A stretch of 41,823 nt of DNA from JBMYYR01 sp049609625 (GTDB lineage Bacteria > Bacteroidota > Bacteroidia > Flavobacteriales > CAJXXR01). Below are positions 34,911 through 41,823 of the stretch, piece by piece. How positions within the stretch are numbered: the stretch's first letter is position 1; the number at the start of each line of letters is the position of its first letter. The DNA lies in assembly GCA_049609625.1 (NCBI GenBank), contig JBMYYR010000012.1, positions 1 through 41,823 of the forward strand. The letters are read 5' to 3'. The notes under the pieces are model-generated. The model was given only the letters and a program-made list of their open reading frames with translations, did not search any database and had not been told where the DNA came from. The position numbers and the translations under genes were made by a program.

Positions 34911-35644
34911 GCTGTTTTTTTATAATCTCTAAACCAACTTCTCCATTTGAGTTGCAGAACACCAAAAAAGGCTTCTTTGAAAATGCCCATACTCATTTTG
35001 GAACTTCCTTTTACTCTGTCGGTAAACACAACGGGTACTTCGGCGATTTTGAAACCGTGTTTCCACGATGTAAATTTCATTTCGATTTGGAAGGCGTAGC
35101 CAACAAATTTGATGCGGTCTAAACCAATACGTTCCAACACTTCTCTTTTGTAACACATAAAACCTGCTGTGGCATCAAAAATGGGCATTCGGGTAATGAA
35201 TTTCACATATTTGGAAGCAAAAAATGACATCAACACGCGGGTCATGGGCCAGTTGACCACATTGACCATATTGTTGATATAGCGCGAGCCCACAGCCACA
35301 TCCGACCCTGACGTTACGGCGTCTAGCAAGCGGTCTAGGTCTTGAGGTTTGTGAGAAAAATCACAATCCATCTCAAAAATATAGTCGTATTTCCGCTCTA
35401 TTGCCCACTTAAAACCACAAATATAAGCTGTTCCTAAACCTAGTTTTCCTGTACGTTCTACCAAATGTAATCGCTCAGAAAATTCAGTCTGAAGCGCTTT
35501 AACCAAATCGGCAGTGCCGTCTGGCGAACCATCATCTACAATCAAAATATGATATTGTCGCTCAAAACTCATCACTAAAGTAATGATGTCCTGAACATTT
35601 TCTTTTTCATTGTATGTAGGAATAACAACCAGCTTTTTTTCCAA
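34907..35644 (-). CDS. Polyprenol monophosphomannose synthase (GT2, DPM1-like)
   Basis: This 245-residue glycosyltransferase has the GT-A signature VIPTYNEKENV at the start, VDDGSPDGTADLV, the catalytic metal-binding MDCDFSHKPQDL and AVGSRYINN. It lacks the C-terminal membrane helices of larger DPM synthases, so it is probably peripheral. It should transfer mannose from GDP-mannose to polyprenyl phosphate, making a lipid-linked donor for periplasmic glycosylation. It is first in a five-gene operon with pyrC, a DUF4296 lipoprotein, a cyclase-family protein and galE. Confidence 0.9.
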   Translation of the reverse strand: MEKKLVVIPTYNEKENVQDIITLVMSFERQYHILIVDDGSPDGTADLVKALQTEFSERLHLVERTGKLGLGTAYICGFKWAIERKYDYIFEMDCDFSHKPQDLDRLLDAVTSGSDVAVGSRYINNMVNVVNWPMTRVLMSFFASKYVKFITRMPIFDATAGFMCYKREVLERIGLDRIKFVGYAFQIEMKFTSWKHGFKIAEVPVVFTDRVKGSSKMSMGIFKEAFFGVLQLKWRSWFRDYKKTA

Positions 35645-35670
35645 AGTATTTGTTTTTAGGTGTTAATCTA

Positions 35671-35678
35671 CAAAAATA
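35671..35678 (-). promoter_or_regulatory. Flavobacterial -7 box, mannosyltransferase-pyrC operon
   Basis: On the minus strand this reads TATTTTTG (TAnnTTTG), 27 bp before the ATG at 35644. Confidence 0.45.
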
Positions 35679-35685
35679 GAAAATT

Positions 35686-35709
35686 ATCAGCTAGAGCTGA
35701 TGTTTTTTT
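35686..35709. repeat. Palindrome with T-run
   Basis: ATCAGCT-AG-AGCTGAT is a perfect inverted repeat followed on the + strand by GTTTTTTT, so it resembles a terminator. No + strand gene ends here; it lies just upstream of the - strand promoter box and could instead be an operator. Confidence 0.4.
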
Positions 35710-35790
35710 GTGCTAATTTCTGAGTTTGAGGACTTGAACAGGGTGATTTCATTTTGTTTTATGATTTGGAAACTGAATGCAATTTCGCAT

Positions 35791-35821
35791 ACCGTTCATC
35801 GAACCAAACTAACCGTTCGTC
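35791..35821 (+). repeat. Direct repeats ACCGTTCRTC spaced 21 bp
   Basis: ACCGTTCATC (35791-35800) and ACCGTTCGTC (35812-35821) are separated by exactly 21 bp start to start, about two helical turns. They lie roughly 110-140 bp before the + strand promoter. A weaker relative, ACGTTCGTTC, occurs near 35880. Confidence 0.45.
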
Positions 35822-35930
35822 AAATGACAACTTGTTGGGTAGAATGTATCACGTTAATTTGAAACGTTATGCTTGACTTACGTTCGTTCTAAGAAAGAGA
35901 AAAACAAAAAAAATATTGAACTGTCGCAAG

Positions 35931-35955
35931 TTGACACTCCCTGTATTTACTTTTG
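35931..35955 (+). promoter_or_regulatory. Promoter of the 1147-residue protein gene
   Basis: TTGACA (35931-35936) and the -7 box TACTTTTG (35948-35955) are 11 bp apart. With flanking bases this is the same arrangement as at recA. Transcription would begin near 35962, giving a leader of about 110 nt. Confidence 0.6.
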
Positions 35956-35982
35956 TCGAACAAAACAATTAAACCAAACCCT

Positions 35983-36018
35983 ATGGAATGTATTCCCCAT
36001 TTACGTCGACCTCCTTAA
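35983..36018 (+). CDS. Putative 11-residue leader peptide MECIPHLRRPP
   Basis: An ATG about 20 nt after the predicted transcription start opens a frame of 11 codons ending in TAA, fully inside the leader of the 1147-residue gene. The C-terminus RRPP ends in two prolines before the stop, a context that can slow ribosomes. The last codons and stop overlap the string ACCTCCTTA (36009-36017), which matches the 3' end of 16S rRNA. It may be a regulatory uORF or chance; there is no clear ribosome binding site. Confidence 0.3.
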   Translation: MECIPHLRRPP

Positions 36019-36072
36019 CAGAAAAATTTATCTTCTATTAACAACAATTTAAACATTATTAAAAAAAACATT

Positions 36073-39000
36073 ATGAGTAATAAACGAACCATACACCACT
36101 TCCTAACCATAGGAGGCGCACAACACAAAAGAAGCCAGAAAGGAGATTTAGGTTTTGTGCACCCTAAACACACACGTGATAGTCTATTTTTAGACCGCCT
36201 GTCTAGCATGCCAACAGACCCTGAGCAAAAACAAACTTGGATAGATTCTAAAATAACCTCGCTAAGTACCATATTCAAATCTTACAAAGAAATTTATACC
36301 TTATGTCGTGATCACGATAAGTTGATAGGCTTACTGTCAGATGGTAAAAAGGGATTTATTTCAGCTCATTTCGATCAGCTGAGAGCCTCTTCCCCAATAT
36401 CTGCAAGTACAATAGGTATACTTTGGGATAACTTGATTTATCAAGGTATTGAAAATACGTCGGGATTAGTATCTGAAACCTTAATCAACGCTTTGCTTTT
36501 AGACCATATTATCGACAGCATCAGAGCTAATGAGTCTATTGGTGAAGACAAAAAACTGCAAGAAAAGCTAGAGAACGCCCATGTGTTGATTCCTGGAAAA
36601 ATTGTATCGCAAGCTAAAACACAGAATCAGGTAAGTGATGAGGATGAAACCATCTATTCTAAACCCCTTGCTGACCAGCTCATTATTGCTACACGCAAAC
36701 GTCAGATACAAGAATTAGAAGAAGCAAAAGAAGCTATAAGCCGTGCTATTTCTGAGTATAATGACGATGTAGCTCAAGAGTTGGATGAGCACATGGAAAA
36801 TACGAATACCCTAATCATGGAAGAACGAACTACAAATGGCTTAGTTCAAAATTCTTCAAGTATTGGTTTTCAGTCTGGTGAAAGTAGTAGCGGCTCGAGT
36901 CCGCAAAATGCGTATCAAAATGATCTTCAAAGTCAGATTAATGATAACATCAATGCACTCAACTCAGCTCAATATGCGGCATTGCCTGGCGTACAACAGC
37001 TTACAACCATGGCAACATCAAGTCATCTTTCTCCAGCTGTAAAAGCTCAAATTTCGTCTTTTTCGCCTACGGTAAGCCTAGATGAAGCTTATATTGAAAG
37101 TACCAGTAATCAGAAAGCAGCAAAAACGTATTCGAAATATGCTGAAAAAGCAGGAAAAAATAAAGCTTCTGTTGTTGGGCTTATAGATAAAGAAATTGCT
37201 AAAAAAGCGCAAAGCATTGGTAAAATGACAGCTGCAGCGCAACTGGTTATCAAAGTAGGTAACACGGCAGTCACTCTACCCGATAGACCTTCAGAAGATA
37301 TGTTTGCTATTGTGTTGAAATCTTCGACTGACGCAAAGGAAGAAGAAACTAAATATGCTTTGCATATTACACAATACTTTAAGGCAAAAACGAGCGAAGC
37401 CATGTCGTTTGATGTTACGGTAACACCACCTGAGGCTTCAGCAGAAAGTCAAAGTTCAAACAAAGCGTTCTATTCCAATGAACACTACACGACGTTTGTG
37501 TTGTTTGAGGATGGACTTGTGTTTGACCCTGAAGGTACTGGTACGGCAAGTGGAACGGTAAAACTCCGAAATGGAAAATCGATAACGTTCAATTTTTCTG
37601 ACTTAAAAGTAGATGAAGTCTTTATGGCTAAACCAAACTACGGCACAGGAACTTTAGAGGACGGTGAAAAACCTGAACTTTATGGTGTAACCAATGTAGG
37701 GATCGCAACGTTTAGACGAGTAGAACAACGCTTAAAGCGTTATGTTTTAGGAGAAATTTCTGATATCCAAACCGCAGAAGCAGGCACGTTTAAAAACAGA
37801 AAAGTAAAATGGCTTAACAGATCTACACGTCTTTCGGAAGATTCATCTTTGGCAGCTAGAGAAATTTCTAACGAATTGGCTACTAATAGTAGTACAAATA
37901 CGAGCGAAGAAGCTCAGCAATCAAGTGCTCAAAGTAGTAGTAAAGATTATGGTTTCTCAGCAAGTGTGTCAGGGGAATTAGGATTTGGTAGTTTTTCAGT
38001 AGGCTCTCAAGCTAATTTTTCTCAAACCAATTCAAGAGAAGAATCAAACCGACAAGCGATAGAGCAAGCCAGAGAAGTTTCTCAAACCTTGAGCGAGCGT
38101 TTAACGTCTGAAATAACTTCACTTAGAAGCACCGAAGTGATCTCTGAACGAGAAGAAACCGAAGAAATTGGCTTCGACCACACAGAAGCTACCGAAGACC
38201 GCTCGAGTGTTTACCGTTGGGTAGATAAAATAATGGAAAACAAAGTGGTAAATTATGGTGCACGCTTAATGTATGAGTTTATGATTCCTGAGCCTGCTCT
38301 GAATTTTAAAGCCTCTTTAGAAGATTCTGATTCTATTCCTTCGGATATTATTCTTTTAGAAAAGCCTAATACATTGAAAAAATTAGGACTCGATTCTCCT
38401 AATGACCTGACACGAGAGAACTACCTTATGTTTGCAAGTGCCTATGGTGCAGAGGTTGAAAGCCCGCCTATGGCTCAATTAAATGTAGGAAAAGGCTTGT
38501 CTCATTCGGGTTCTGGAGATGGTTTAAATGGCTATCACCACACCAAAACCATGGAAGTTACTATACCTGAAGGCTATGAATGCTTTGGAGTTAGTTGGGC
38601 TGCTGGAGTTAAAAGAGTCGATGGTGGCGGATGGGGAGAAGCTACAATGGATGTAGGAGCTAGGTCATGGAGTTTATTTACAGATTACCCTCACATGAGC
38701 GTACACAAAGCAGGTATGTGGGGTAGTGTAGTTTCTAACACACTTCCTGTTTCTATTCGTTCTAAATGGGTAGGTAATTTCAATATGAATGTTATTGCAC
38801 ACTGTAGACCATCTGATCAAATGGTTAATGCATGGAAGTTAGAAACTTTTAATGCCATCCGTTTGGCTTACGAGCAAAAAGTAAGAGATTTTAATGCCAG
38901 TCTTGAAGACACGGAAAAAGAATCGCTTAATGACTTTAGCGTCAACAGCTATATGGCTCGTGCTTTAGAAAAAAGAGAGTTAACACGATCTGGACTTGAG

Positions 39001-39516
39001 TTGGTTACCGAGCCTTTCAACATTAGAATGGCAAGAAACAACTACAAAGCTAAAAATGCGAATAACATTTCTAAAATCAATAAAGATTTAGGCTTTGAGC
39101 GTCATGCTAGTCATGTTAAGTTCTTAGAACAAGCTTTTGAATGGAATATTATGGCTTATAAATTCTACCCATACTATTGGGCAGACGAAAGCAAATGGCA
39201 CGAACTGATGAACACGACCAACAAAGGCGATATTATTTTTCAAGCCTTTCTGCAAGCAGGTATGGCGAGAGCTGTAGTTCCCGTAAGACCTGGTTTTGAA
39301 AAAGCAGTTATGTTCTATATGGAAACAGGCTTAATCTGGAACGGCCAAGGCTACACCCTTGACCAAGACGATGACCTTTACCTTTCGGTAGTTGATGAGC
39401 TTAAGGTGCCAGAAAGCGAAATCGATGAAACTTGGGAGACACGTCTACCAACCAACTTTAGAGTGATCAACAAAGTTGATGGTCCTTTTGGTAAGGATGG
39501 AGAGATTGTGTTGTAA
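36073..39516 (+). CDS. Large cytoplasmic-type protein of unknown function, 1147 residues
   Basis: I cannot assign a function. There is no signal peptide, lipobox, membrane helix or T9SS tail, so export, if any, is by another route. Regions: a basic start (MSNKRTIHHF); helical 50-250 with a Glu/Lys coiled-coil stretch near 205-240; a Ser/Gln-rich low-complexity stretch at 260-300; a beta-type segment at 385-520; a Ser/Asn-rich stretch at 600-625; a small GFSASVSGELGFGSFSVGSQ repeat-like segment (627-646); a charged helix at 655-700; then YRWVDKI (714-720) with NYGARLMYEFMIPEPA (727-742). The C-terminus has FYPYYWADESKW (1031-1042) and ARAVVPVRPGFE (1065-1076). These last motifs recall, from memory only, large uncharacterised proteins of other phyla. 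It has its own promoter, long leader and downstream hairpin. Confidence 0.75.
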   Translation: MSNKRTIHHFLTIGGAQHKRSQKGDLGFVHPKHTRDSLFLDRLSSMPTDPEQKQTWIDSKITSLSTIFKSYKEIYTLCRDHDKLIGLLSDGKKGFISAHFDQLRASSPISASTIGILWDNLIYQGIENTSGLVSETLINALLLDHIIDSIRANESIGEDKKLQEKLENAHVLIPGKIVSQAKTQNQVSDEDETIYSKPLADQLIIATRKRQIQELEEAKEAISRAISEYNDDVAQELDEHMENTNTLIMEERTTNGLVQNSSSIGFQSGESSSGSSPQNAYQNDLQSQINDNINALNSAQYAALPGVQQLTTMATSSHLSPAVKAQISSFSPTVSLDEAYIESTSNQKAAKTYSKYAEKAGKNKASVVGLIDKEIAKKAQSIGKMTAAAQLVIKVGNTAVTLPDRPSEDMFAIVLKSSTDAKEEETKYALHITQYFKAKTSEAMSFDVTVTPPEASAESQSSNKAFYSNEHYTTFVLFEDGLVFDPEGTGTASGTVKLRNGKSITFNFSDLKVDEVFMAKPNYGTGTLEDGEKPELYGVTNVGIATFRRVEQRLKRYVLGEISDIQTAEAGTFKNRKVKWLNRSTRLSEDSSLAAREISNELATNSSTNTSEEAQQSSAQSSSKDYGFSASVSGELGFGSFSVGSQANFSQTNSREESNRQAIEQAREVSQTLSERLTSEITSLRSTEVISEREETEEIGFDHTEATEDRSSVYRWVDKIMENKVVNYGARLMYEFMIPEPALNFKASLEDSDSIPSDIILLEKPNTLKKLGLDSPNDLTRENYLMFASAYGAEVESPPMAQLNVGKGLSHSGSGDGLNGYHHTKTMEVTIPEGYECFGVSWAAGVKRVDGGGWGEATMDVGARSWSLFTDYPHMSVHKAGMWGSVVSNTLPVSIRSKWVGNFNMNVIAHCRPSDQMVNAWKLETFNAIRLAYEQKVRDFNASLEDTEKESLNDFSVNSYMARALEKRELTRSGLELVTEPFNIRMARNNYKAKNANNISKINKDLGFERHASHVKFLEQAFEWNIMAYKFYPYYWADESKWHELMNTTNKGDIIFQAFLQAGMARAVVPVRPGFEKAVMFYMETGLIWNGQGYTLDQDDDLYLSVVDELKVPESEIDETWETRLPTNFRVINKVDGPFGKDGEIVL

Positions 39517-39530
39517 TATTTAATCAATAT

Positions 39531-39583
39531 CTCACTCGGTTAGAACAGTTATCTGTTTAGCCGAGTGAGTTTATATAATTTTT
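39531..39583 (+). terminator. Long hairpin between the two unknown genes (terminator/attenuator)
   Basis: CTCACTCGG (39531-39539) pairs with CCGAGTGAG (39561-39569), with an inner AACAG/CTGTT pairing, followed by a T-rich tail. It lies 14 bp after the stop of the 1147-residue gene and 20 bp before the next ATG. I see no separate TAnnTTTG before the second gene, so readthrough may feed it. Confidence 0.65.
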
Positions 39584-39588
39584 TAAAA

Positions 39589-41823
39589 ATGGAAGAAGAA
39601 AAAGTATCTGATTTAGAGTCATTGGTAGATTATTTAAAGATTCCTGAGCAAAAAAACCTGAATGAATCGAATATTCATTTTACTATTATAAAGCCGCAAT
39701 TTTCACAAGAACTTGAAGTAATGGTTTATAAAGAGTTTATGAAAAAATATAGAAAAATAAACCTTCCTCAGCATTTGTATTATTCTCATTATGGGATGTT
39801 CTCAAAAGTTATACTTCAGAGCGGTACAATAAAATACAAAAGGTATAATCATAATTTTCAGCACGAACTTTGGCCAGAAGAGGAAGTTGAGGATGATATA
39901 GTTGAGTTTACTATTCCTGATGAGCTATATAATAGTCATTCTTTTTTTATAAATTCTTACAACGAAATAGTTAGCACAACTTTACCTGAAGCAGTGTTAA
40001 ACTTTACTTTACATTATATTGATTATAAACCTATTCATTTTAATGACTTAAACCAAAATGAAGATTATATTCTTGACTATACAGATCATGAAGGAGATGA
40101 TTGGAGTTTTTGGAGTATACTAACTAAAATATATATAGAGGATTATAATTATTCTAAAAAACAAAGAAAAATAATAGTGTTTTATGATTTGAATATTGAG
40201 CAGTCTGCATATAGATTTCCTTTAATAATCAAATCCATTAAAAGTAAGTTTAAGTATCGGTTATGTTACTATTTTGATGATGTAAATAAAAATCCTGCAA
40301 ATTATACACAAAACGATAAAGGGAAATTTGCTGTAGATATCCACTTTACCTCTTTAATGACGCTTTTAGTTTTTTTAAATCAAACTATTTTCTCTCAGGG
40401 GAAAGTTGACTTTGATGATAACGATAATCAAAAAATGTTCTATAGTTCTTTGGTGAATCAAATTGAAGAGTTTATAGAGACAGCTGACTTTGAAGACATG
40501 ATGGTGTTATTTTATTACCTACCACCTTTCTTGTTTAAGTTCTTGAAATTGAAAGATATATGGGGAGTGCTTTTTAAAGCCTTAGACTCCTCGTTAACAA
40601 ATTATAGAAGGGATGATGAAACAATAGCACTTAAGGTTTTAAGGGTCATTTATGCTTATTACGTTAAAAAAGGAAACGCATCCAATAAAACTCCAAATGA
40701 TCTTTTCTTAGAAGGTCTTATCACTCACAAAGTGGATAAAGAAACTGTTCTTCAGCAACTCATTTTCCATTTAGATGGAGAGCACTTTCAGCAGTTTATT
40801 TTATTTGTATGGCAAATCTGGAAGAATTCATCTTATGCTTCTCCATATCAAAAAGGCAATACAAAAATTACATTTAACGAAAATAACTCTCCATTACTAA
40901 ATTATCAATCAGACAAAAAGTATGGATTCTATACTGATAATGCGACTATAGACTGGAATAACAAATCAAAGAAAATTGATATATCCATCACTCAAAAAAC
41001 TGGAAGAAAAACTTCAAAGATAGTGCCTTTAGGTAATTCAGTACAATCAATAATTGTTGATGAGTATGAAAAGCTAGATTATGAATACCACCCTTTTTCT
41101 CCGCTTATGATTACTAGCGAATCTAACTCGGGTTTTATTTTTGAGGACAATAGTGCGAGTAGTAATAATTTTATCCATATACCAGCTTTTATTCTACTTA
41201 GTAACGACCAAAGCACAACAATACAGAACTACCTCCAAACAGGTCAATATATTCTTGATATTGTAACCACGTTCTCAGGCGTAGGGAATATTCTAAAAGC
41301 AGGTAGGTTATTTAGGCTACTAAAAGGCGGAAAAACACTTGTTTTTCGTTCTAAATTAGCTACCAAAACAATAGCCCATGTAAAACAGACTGCTGGCGTG
41401 ATCGAAATCAGCTCGGGAGCGGCAAATGCTTTGTTGAAACTTATGGAAACGGAAGATACTCCATTTGGTAGAGCGATTTCCAAATACCTCTTTTGGTTAG
41501 AAATGTTATCTTTGTCGGGCGAACTTACTGTGGCTTTGCGCTCTGCTTTGAAGAAAAACGCAAGAAAGGTTTTAGCCCACGCCGATGAACTAGCAAAGCT
41601 CGAAAAACAAGCAAATGATGTTTTAGCTAAAAACCTTGACCAAAAAAGTGTTTTGGCTAAAGAGGCTGAGGAGACGTTGGAAATGCTGAGACATTTGGAG
41701 GAGGTTGGAACACAAGCTTCAAAAAGACATTTTAAAAGTATATCTGGAAGTATTTCTCTTTTGTTGAGCTTGAAAGAGGGTTTGCTCATTTCTTTAGAGC
41801 ATGAGGATTCAAAAGAAATGAGA
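39589..41823 (+). CDS. Large effector-like protein, 3' end beyond window (at least 745 residues)
   Basis: An ATG at 39589 opens a frame with no stop through the last base, 745 codons. There is no signal peptide. Residues 1-540 are AT-rich coded, Tyr/Asn/Phe-rich and lack a motif I know. From about 530 (HIPAFILLSND) a hydrophobic/helical block follows: QYILDIVTTFSGVGNILKAG (553-572), a Lys-rich stretch, then VIEISSGAANALLKLMETED (604-623) and FWLEMLSLSGELTVALRSAL (635-654). After that comes a charged helix (AHADELAKLEKQANDVLAKN). From memory this resembles the block preceding the variable C-terminus of large Bacteroidota polymorphic-toxin-like proteins. That reading is an inference, and the decisive C-terminus is not visible. 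Confidence 0.7.
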   Translation, partial: MEEEKVSDLESLVDYLKIPEQKNLNESNIHFTIIKPQFSQELEVMVYKEFMKKYRKINLPQHLYYSHYGMFSKVILQSGTIKYKRYNHNFQHELWPEEEVEDDIVEFTIPDELYNSHSFFINSYNEIVSTTLPEAVLNFTLHYIDYKPIHFNDLNQNEDYILDYTDHEGDDWSFWSILTKIYIEDYNYSKKQRKIIVFYDLNIEQSAYRFPLIIKSIKSKFKYRLCYYFDDVNKNPANYTQNDKGKFAVDIHFTSLMTLLVFLNQTIFSQGKVDFDDNDNQKMFYSSLVNQIEEFIETADFEDMMVLFYYLPPFLFKFLKLKDIWGVLFKALDSSLTNYRRDDETIALKVLRVIYAYYVKKGNASNKTPNDLFLEGLITHKVDKETVLQQLIFHLDGEHFQQFILFVWQIWKNSSYASPYQKGNTKITFNENNSPLLNYQSDKKYGFYTDNATIDWNNKSKKIDISITQKTGRKTSKIVPLGNSVQSIIVDEYEKLDYEYHPFSPLMITSESNSGFIFEDNSASSNNFIHIPAFILLSNDQSTTIQNYLQTGQYILDIVTTFSGVGNILKAGRLFRLLKGGKTLVFRSKLATKTIAHVKQTAGVIEISSGAANALLKLMETEDTPFGRAISKYLFWLEMLSLSGELTVALRSALKKNARKVLAHADELAKLEKQANDVLAKNLDQKSVLAKEAEETLEMLRHLEEVGTQASKRHFKSISGSISLLLSLKEGLLISLEHEDSKEMR

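Larger units (their letters stand above)
35645..36072. other. Intergenic leader region of the unknown right-end module
   Basis: This 428-bp gap separates the divergent mannosyltransferase operon and the 1147-residue protein. It holds a - strand promoter box, a palindrome, a pair of direct repeats, the + strand promoter, an 11-codon leader ORF and an anti-Shine-Dalgarno-like string, each listed separately. It has no tRNA or longer ORF I can support. Confidence 0.6.

Noticed and set aside
35686..35709. Palindrome as a genuine terminator
   Set aside because: No + strand gene ends upstream, so it is listed as a repeat.
36844..36975. Serine/asparagine-rich stretch of the 1147-residue gene as a DNA repeat
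   Set aside because: It is low-complexity coding sequence with no exact tandem unit.
41244..41789. Open frame of 181 codons on the - strand at the right edge
   Set aside because: It is antisense to the + strand frame that stays open to the window end, is Ser/Phe/Ala-rich as expected of a shadow, and has no promoter or ribosome binding site.

Overview
The window looks like chromosomal DNA of a low-GC member of the Bacteroidota, most likely a Flavobacteriia (Flavobacteriaceae-like) species. The signs are several proteins ending in a type IX secretion (T9SS type A) sorting domain, many flavobacterial -7 boxes of the form TAnnTTTG, and family combinations typical of the phylum: TlpA/DUF6029/Omp28, tsaD divergent from tamB, ExbB-X-ExbD-ExbD, and DUF4296/PyrC/polyprenol-phosphate mannosyltransferase. 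All calls come from reading the sequence; no database search was run.

Layout. 1-285: the distal end of an rRNA operon (23S-5S spacer, 5S rRNA, terminator). 334-3011: a + strand operon of ispE, a CPLC thioredoxin-like lipoprotein and bioA. 3104-4540: a T9SS cargo protein with a cysteine-less thioredoxin-like domain. 4580-8404: an envelope redox cluster (TlpA, DUF6029, Omp28-like lipoprotein, small barrel protein) behind a sigma-54-like promoter. 8492-11751: two T9SS cargo proteins, one an Asp-box propeller. 11819-13333: bcp and recA. 13433-15751 (- strand): acyl-CoA thioesterase, bioD and a ketoacyl synthase. 15842-18994: an HU-CCDC81/SPOR protein divergent from paaZ. 19117-22487: yifB (comM), an RsmI-like methyltransferase and tsaD. 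22505-28132: tamB and a WD40-like exported protein. 28129-30769: a small membrane protein and an ExbB/ExbD energy-transduction operon. 30855-31331: a Kbp-like BON-LysM protein. 31449-35644 (- strand): polyprenol-P-mannose synthase, pyrC, DUF4296 lipoprotein, cyclase-family protein and galE.

The right end (35645 to the window edge) differs from this housekeeping landscape. A 428-bp leader region carries a strong promoter, direct repeats, an 11-codon leader ORF and an anti-Shine-Dalgarno-like string. It precedes a 1147-residue protein with no signal peptide and no function I can assign, and then, after an attenuator-like hairpin, a very AT-rich gene of at least 745 codons that runs off the window. 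The second gene ends, as far as visible, in a hydrophobic/helical block resembling the pre-toxin part of large Bacteroidota effector-like proteins. This pair is the best candidate for an undescribed system. Its decisive parts (the 3' end, any toxin domain, any immunity gene) lie beyond the window.

Biotin genes are split between two operons (bioA with ispE; bioD with a ketoacyl synthase and a thioesterase), and no bioB, bioC or bioF is present here. I found no tRNA, CRISPR array, insertion sequence or integrase.
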